From NCBI GenBank assembly GCA_943362175.1, contig CALRIU020000004.1, positions 124,001-188,000 on the forward strand: DNA of 64,000 nucleotides, given 5' to 3'. Positions within the stretch are counted from its first letter, which is position 1. Each line of letters starts with the position of its first letter. Shown in pieces: positions 61,998 to 64,000 of this stretch. This stretch comes from UBA4416 sp943362175 (GTDB taxonomy: Bacteria; Bacteroidota; Bacteroidia; B-17B0; Aurantibacillaceae). Under the pieces are notes generated by a model, which worked only from the letters and a program-made list of their open reading frames with translations, had not been told where the DNA came from and did not search any database. Made by a program: the position numbers and the translations under genes.

Positions 61998-62060
61998 CAC
62001 CCTGAGCGGAGTCGAAGGGTGTTCTGATGGTGTTTATTGGGCTTAGACTCCGCTCAGCCT
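61998..62060. repeat. Two constant-core hairpin repeats in opposite orientation, copies 4 and 5
   Basis: Copy 4, 61998-62021: arms CACCCT / AGGGTG around GAGCGGAGTCGA. Copy 5, 62041-62060 (reverse strand): core GAGCGGAGTCTA with arms GGCT / AGCC. The 61968-62145 spacer also has a weaker phrase at about 62118-62138 (CGCTTCGCTCGGAATGACG). No gene is seen. Confidence 0.8.
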
Positions 62061-62145
62061 GACGTGATGTTATCTGTACTGCCCTTGCGAGGCGAAGCAA
62101 TCTCATCAAACAAAAGACCGCTTCGCTCGGAATGACGCTTAATGG

Positions 62146-63999
62146 TTAAAACATAGCCTTTGCTTTCGCTAAAGCCGCATCCAGTCCCTCCGGTTTGCTG
62201 CCGCCTGCCTGTGCATAGAAAGGCTGTCCGCCGCCGCCGCCGTTGATTTCCTTCGCCAGATCCTTGATGATGGTACCCGCGTTGAGGCTTTTCTCTTTCA
62301 CGAGGTTGTCATCCAGGATCACCGAAATGCTCGGCTTTCCTTTTACTTCCGCGCCAATGATGCAGACGCAGTTCTCCACCTGGTTGCGGATCTCGAACAG
62401 GATGTTTTTGATGTCTTCCGCGCTGTCGAAGTGGATCTTCTCGATGATCACATTCATGCCGTTCTTAGACTGCACTTTCGTGAGGAGGTCCTGCTTGATG
62501 TTTTGCGCTTTTTCTTTCAGTAAGCTGTGAAGCTGTTTTTGAAGCTCGGCATTCTCGTCCACGAGGTTGCTCAGGCTTTTCACCACGTCCTTGTTATTTT
62601 TCAATAAAGCTTTCACCTCGTTGAGCATAGCCGTCTGGTTATCGAAAAACTCTTCCGCTTTCACCGCAGTCACCGCTTCGATCCGGCGAATCCCCGCCGC
62701 TACAGCACTTTCGGCAATGATCTTGAAATAGCCGATCTGTCCGGTAGCATTCACGTGCGTGCCACCGCAAAGCTCGATGGAATAATTCTTGTCGAATTCC
62801 ACCACGCGCACCACATCGCCGTACTTCTCGCCAAACAAGGCCATAGCGCCGGTTTTCTTCGCGTCGTCGATGGTCATTTGCTGGATGCTGCTGTGAATAT
62901 TCTCACGGATCTTCGTATTCACGATCTTCTCGATCTCGTGCAATTCTTCATCGGTAATTTTGGAGAAATGCGAGAAGTCGAAACGCAGGTACTCGTCATT
63001 CACCAAGCTGCCTTTTTGCTCCACGTGCGTGCCCAATACCTGGCGTAAAGCGGCATGCAGCAGGTGTGTGGCGCTGTGGTTGTTTTCGGTATAAGAGCGT
63101 TTGGTCTTATCCACTTTAGCTACAAAGGAAGCTTCCACATTTTCAGGAAGCTTGTCGCTGAAATGGATCATGACTCCGTTTTCCTTTTTAGTATCGGTAA
63201 TGTCAATCTTTTCGTTGATGTTCTCCAAGGTGCCTGTGTCGCCTACCTGTCCGCCGCTTTCCGCGTAGAACGGTGTTTTGTCGAGCACGAGCTGGAACTG
63301 CTCCTTGTTTTTTGCTTTCACCTTGCGGTAACGCACAATATTGCTTTCGCATTCCAGATCGGTATAACCTACAAATTCCGTTTCAGGAATGGAGCTGTCG
63401 GATTGCTTGCGGTTCTTTTCCACATAAATCCAATCGTCGGTATCCATAGAAGTAGCTGCACGGGAGCGGTTCTTTTGTTCTTCCAGCAATACTTTGAAGC
63501 CTTCTTCATCAATGCTGAGGTCGTAGCCACGGGCAATTAACGACGTTAAATCCACCGGGAACCCAAACGTGTCATACAATTCGAACACCACCTTACCATC
63601 AATCACCTTGCTACTTTTGGATTGCGTGAGGTCGATACACACCTGGTCGATGCGCTTCAGACCGATCTCCAGCGTTTTGTAAAAGGAAATTTCCTCTTCT
63701 TTAATGACTTTTTCAATCAGGATCTTTTGTGTATTCAGCTCAGGAAATTGATGCCCCAGCTGGTGAGCCAGTGTCGGCACCAGGCGGTACATGAACGGTT
63801 CCTTGATGTTCAACGACTGGTAACCGTAACGGATCGCACGGCGCAAAATACGGCGGATCACATAACCCGCGCCGGTATTGCTCGGCAGCTGCCCGTCGGC
63901 AATAGAGAAAGAGATCGTGCGGATGTGATCGGCGATCACGCGCATCGCAATATTGATGATGAGCTGTTTCTTGTGGTGGTTCTCGTCCTCCGGTTTATA
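62146..63999 (-). CDS. alaS: Alanyl-tRNA synthetase, C-terminal two thirds (5' end outside the window)
   Basis: The frame is open to the right edge; codons upstream of the apparent Met at 63945 continue in the family pattern (LIINIAMRVIADHIRTISFSIADG), so the first Met is internal. It shows RRILRRAIRYGYQ, the editing-domain metal motif HSATHLLHAALRQVLGTHVEQKGS (in part) with CGGTHVNATGQIG, and the C-terminal DHH-linked domain (GGGGGQPFYAQAGG). The product charges tRNA-Ala and edits Ser/Gly mischarging. Confidence 0.96.
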   Translation of the reverse strand, partial: YKPEDENHHKKQLIINIAMRVIADHIRTISFSIADGQLPSNTGAGYVIRRILRRAIRYGYQSLNIKEPFMYRLVPTLAHQLGHQFPELNTQKILIEKVIKEEEISFYKTLEIGLKRIDQVCIDLTQSKSSKVIDGKVVFELYDTFGFPVDLTSLIARGYDLSIDEEGFKVLLEEQKNRSRAATSMDTDDWIYVEKNRKQSDSSIPETEFVGYTDLECESNIVRYRKVKAKNKEQFQLVLDKTPFYAESGGQVGDTGTLENINEKIDITDTKKENGVMIHFSDKLPENVEASFVAKVDKTKRSYTENNHSATHLLHAALRQVLGTHVEQKGSLVNDEYLRFDFSHFSKITDEELHEIEKIVNTKIRENIHSSIQQMTIDDAKKTGAMALFGEKYGDVVRVVEFDKNYSIELCGGTHVNATGQIGYFKIIAESAVAAGIRRIEAVTAVKAEEFFDNQTAMLNEVKALLKNNKDVVKSLSNLVDENAELQKQLHSLLKEKAQNIKQDLLTKVQSKNGMNVIIEKIHFDSAEDIKNILFEIRNQVENCVCIIGAEVKGKPSISVILDDNLVKEKSLNAGTIIKDLAKEINGGGGGQPFYAQAGGSKPEGLDAALAKAKAMF

Positions 64000-64000
64000 A

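Overview
This 64 kb window is a piece of a Bacteroidota chromosome. The pointers are C-terminal type IX secretion (T9SS) sorting domains on secreted proteins, a complete Bat (aerotolerance) operon, a DUF4783 protein, a split transketolase, lipoprotein and outer-membrane genes typical of the phylum, almost no Shine-Dalgarno sequences, and promoters of the TTG-N19-TAnnTTTG type (clearest before the HU gene and bioB). PntAB and BioB/BioF argue for a free-living relative rather than a gut Bacteroidales. I cannot name the genus. No rRNA, tRNA, prophage, CRISPR array or complete insertion sequence was recognised.

Layout. 1-9000: the end of a membrane glycosyltransferase, two divergent GH16-fold proteins (one with the catalytic motif, one without), nadC, DUF4783, rlmH, and a two-gene transketolase split by a von Willebrand A protein. 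9000-17900: ychF, a four-helix-bundle (S23) protein, both topoisomerase IV subunits (parE, parC) with a RAYT-like HUH transposase gene between them, and waaA. Two clusters of GCTCC..GGAGC palindromes bracket this block. 17850-26260: a metal-type RND efflux operon (outer-membrane factor, adaptor, pump), a DUF2490 protein and a two-component system, with phased direct repeats in the shared control region. 26400-36200: fmt, an unknown membrane protein, HU, a lone DUF58 protein, a T9SS-secreted reprolysin-like metallopeptidase, a Lys/Cys-rich secreted peptide, and pntA-pntB.

36300-46000: a secreted protein, a 63-bp tandem array with a second ~55-bp array in the opposite core orientation, then the eight-gene operon moxR-DUF58-BatD-like-batA-batB-batC-batD-batE on the minus strand. 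46200-57900: a small secreted or anchored protein, a large propeller/T9SS protein, ornithine aminotransferase, an alpha/beta hydrolase, a double zinc-ribbon membrane protein, an S41 peptidase, a basic secreted peptide, and bioB-WG repeat-bioF. 57900-64000: an FGE-domain protein, a membrane protein paired with a sigma-70-family factor, five ~21-bp phased repeats upstream of that factor, RidA, and alaS running off the right edge.

The most unusual content is in the spacers. One hairpin family has a fixed core (GAGCGGAGYCGA) and arms that differ between copies but stay complementary within each copy. A second palindrome family, around CTCC-GTA-GGAG, also has covarying arms and lies beside a single-domain HUH nuclease gene, one copy being 12 bp before its start codon. 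Several gene junctions also carry roughly 10-bp quasi-periodic phrases (ACCTGAAAC type and relatives).
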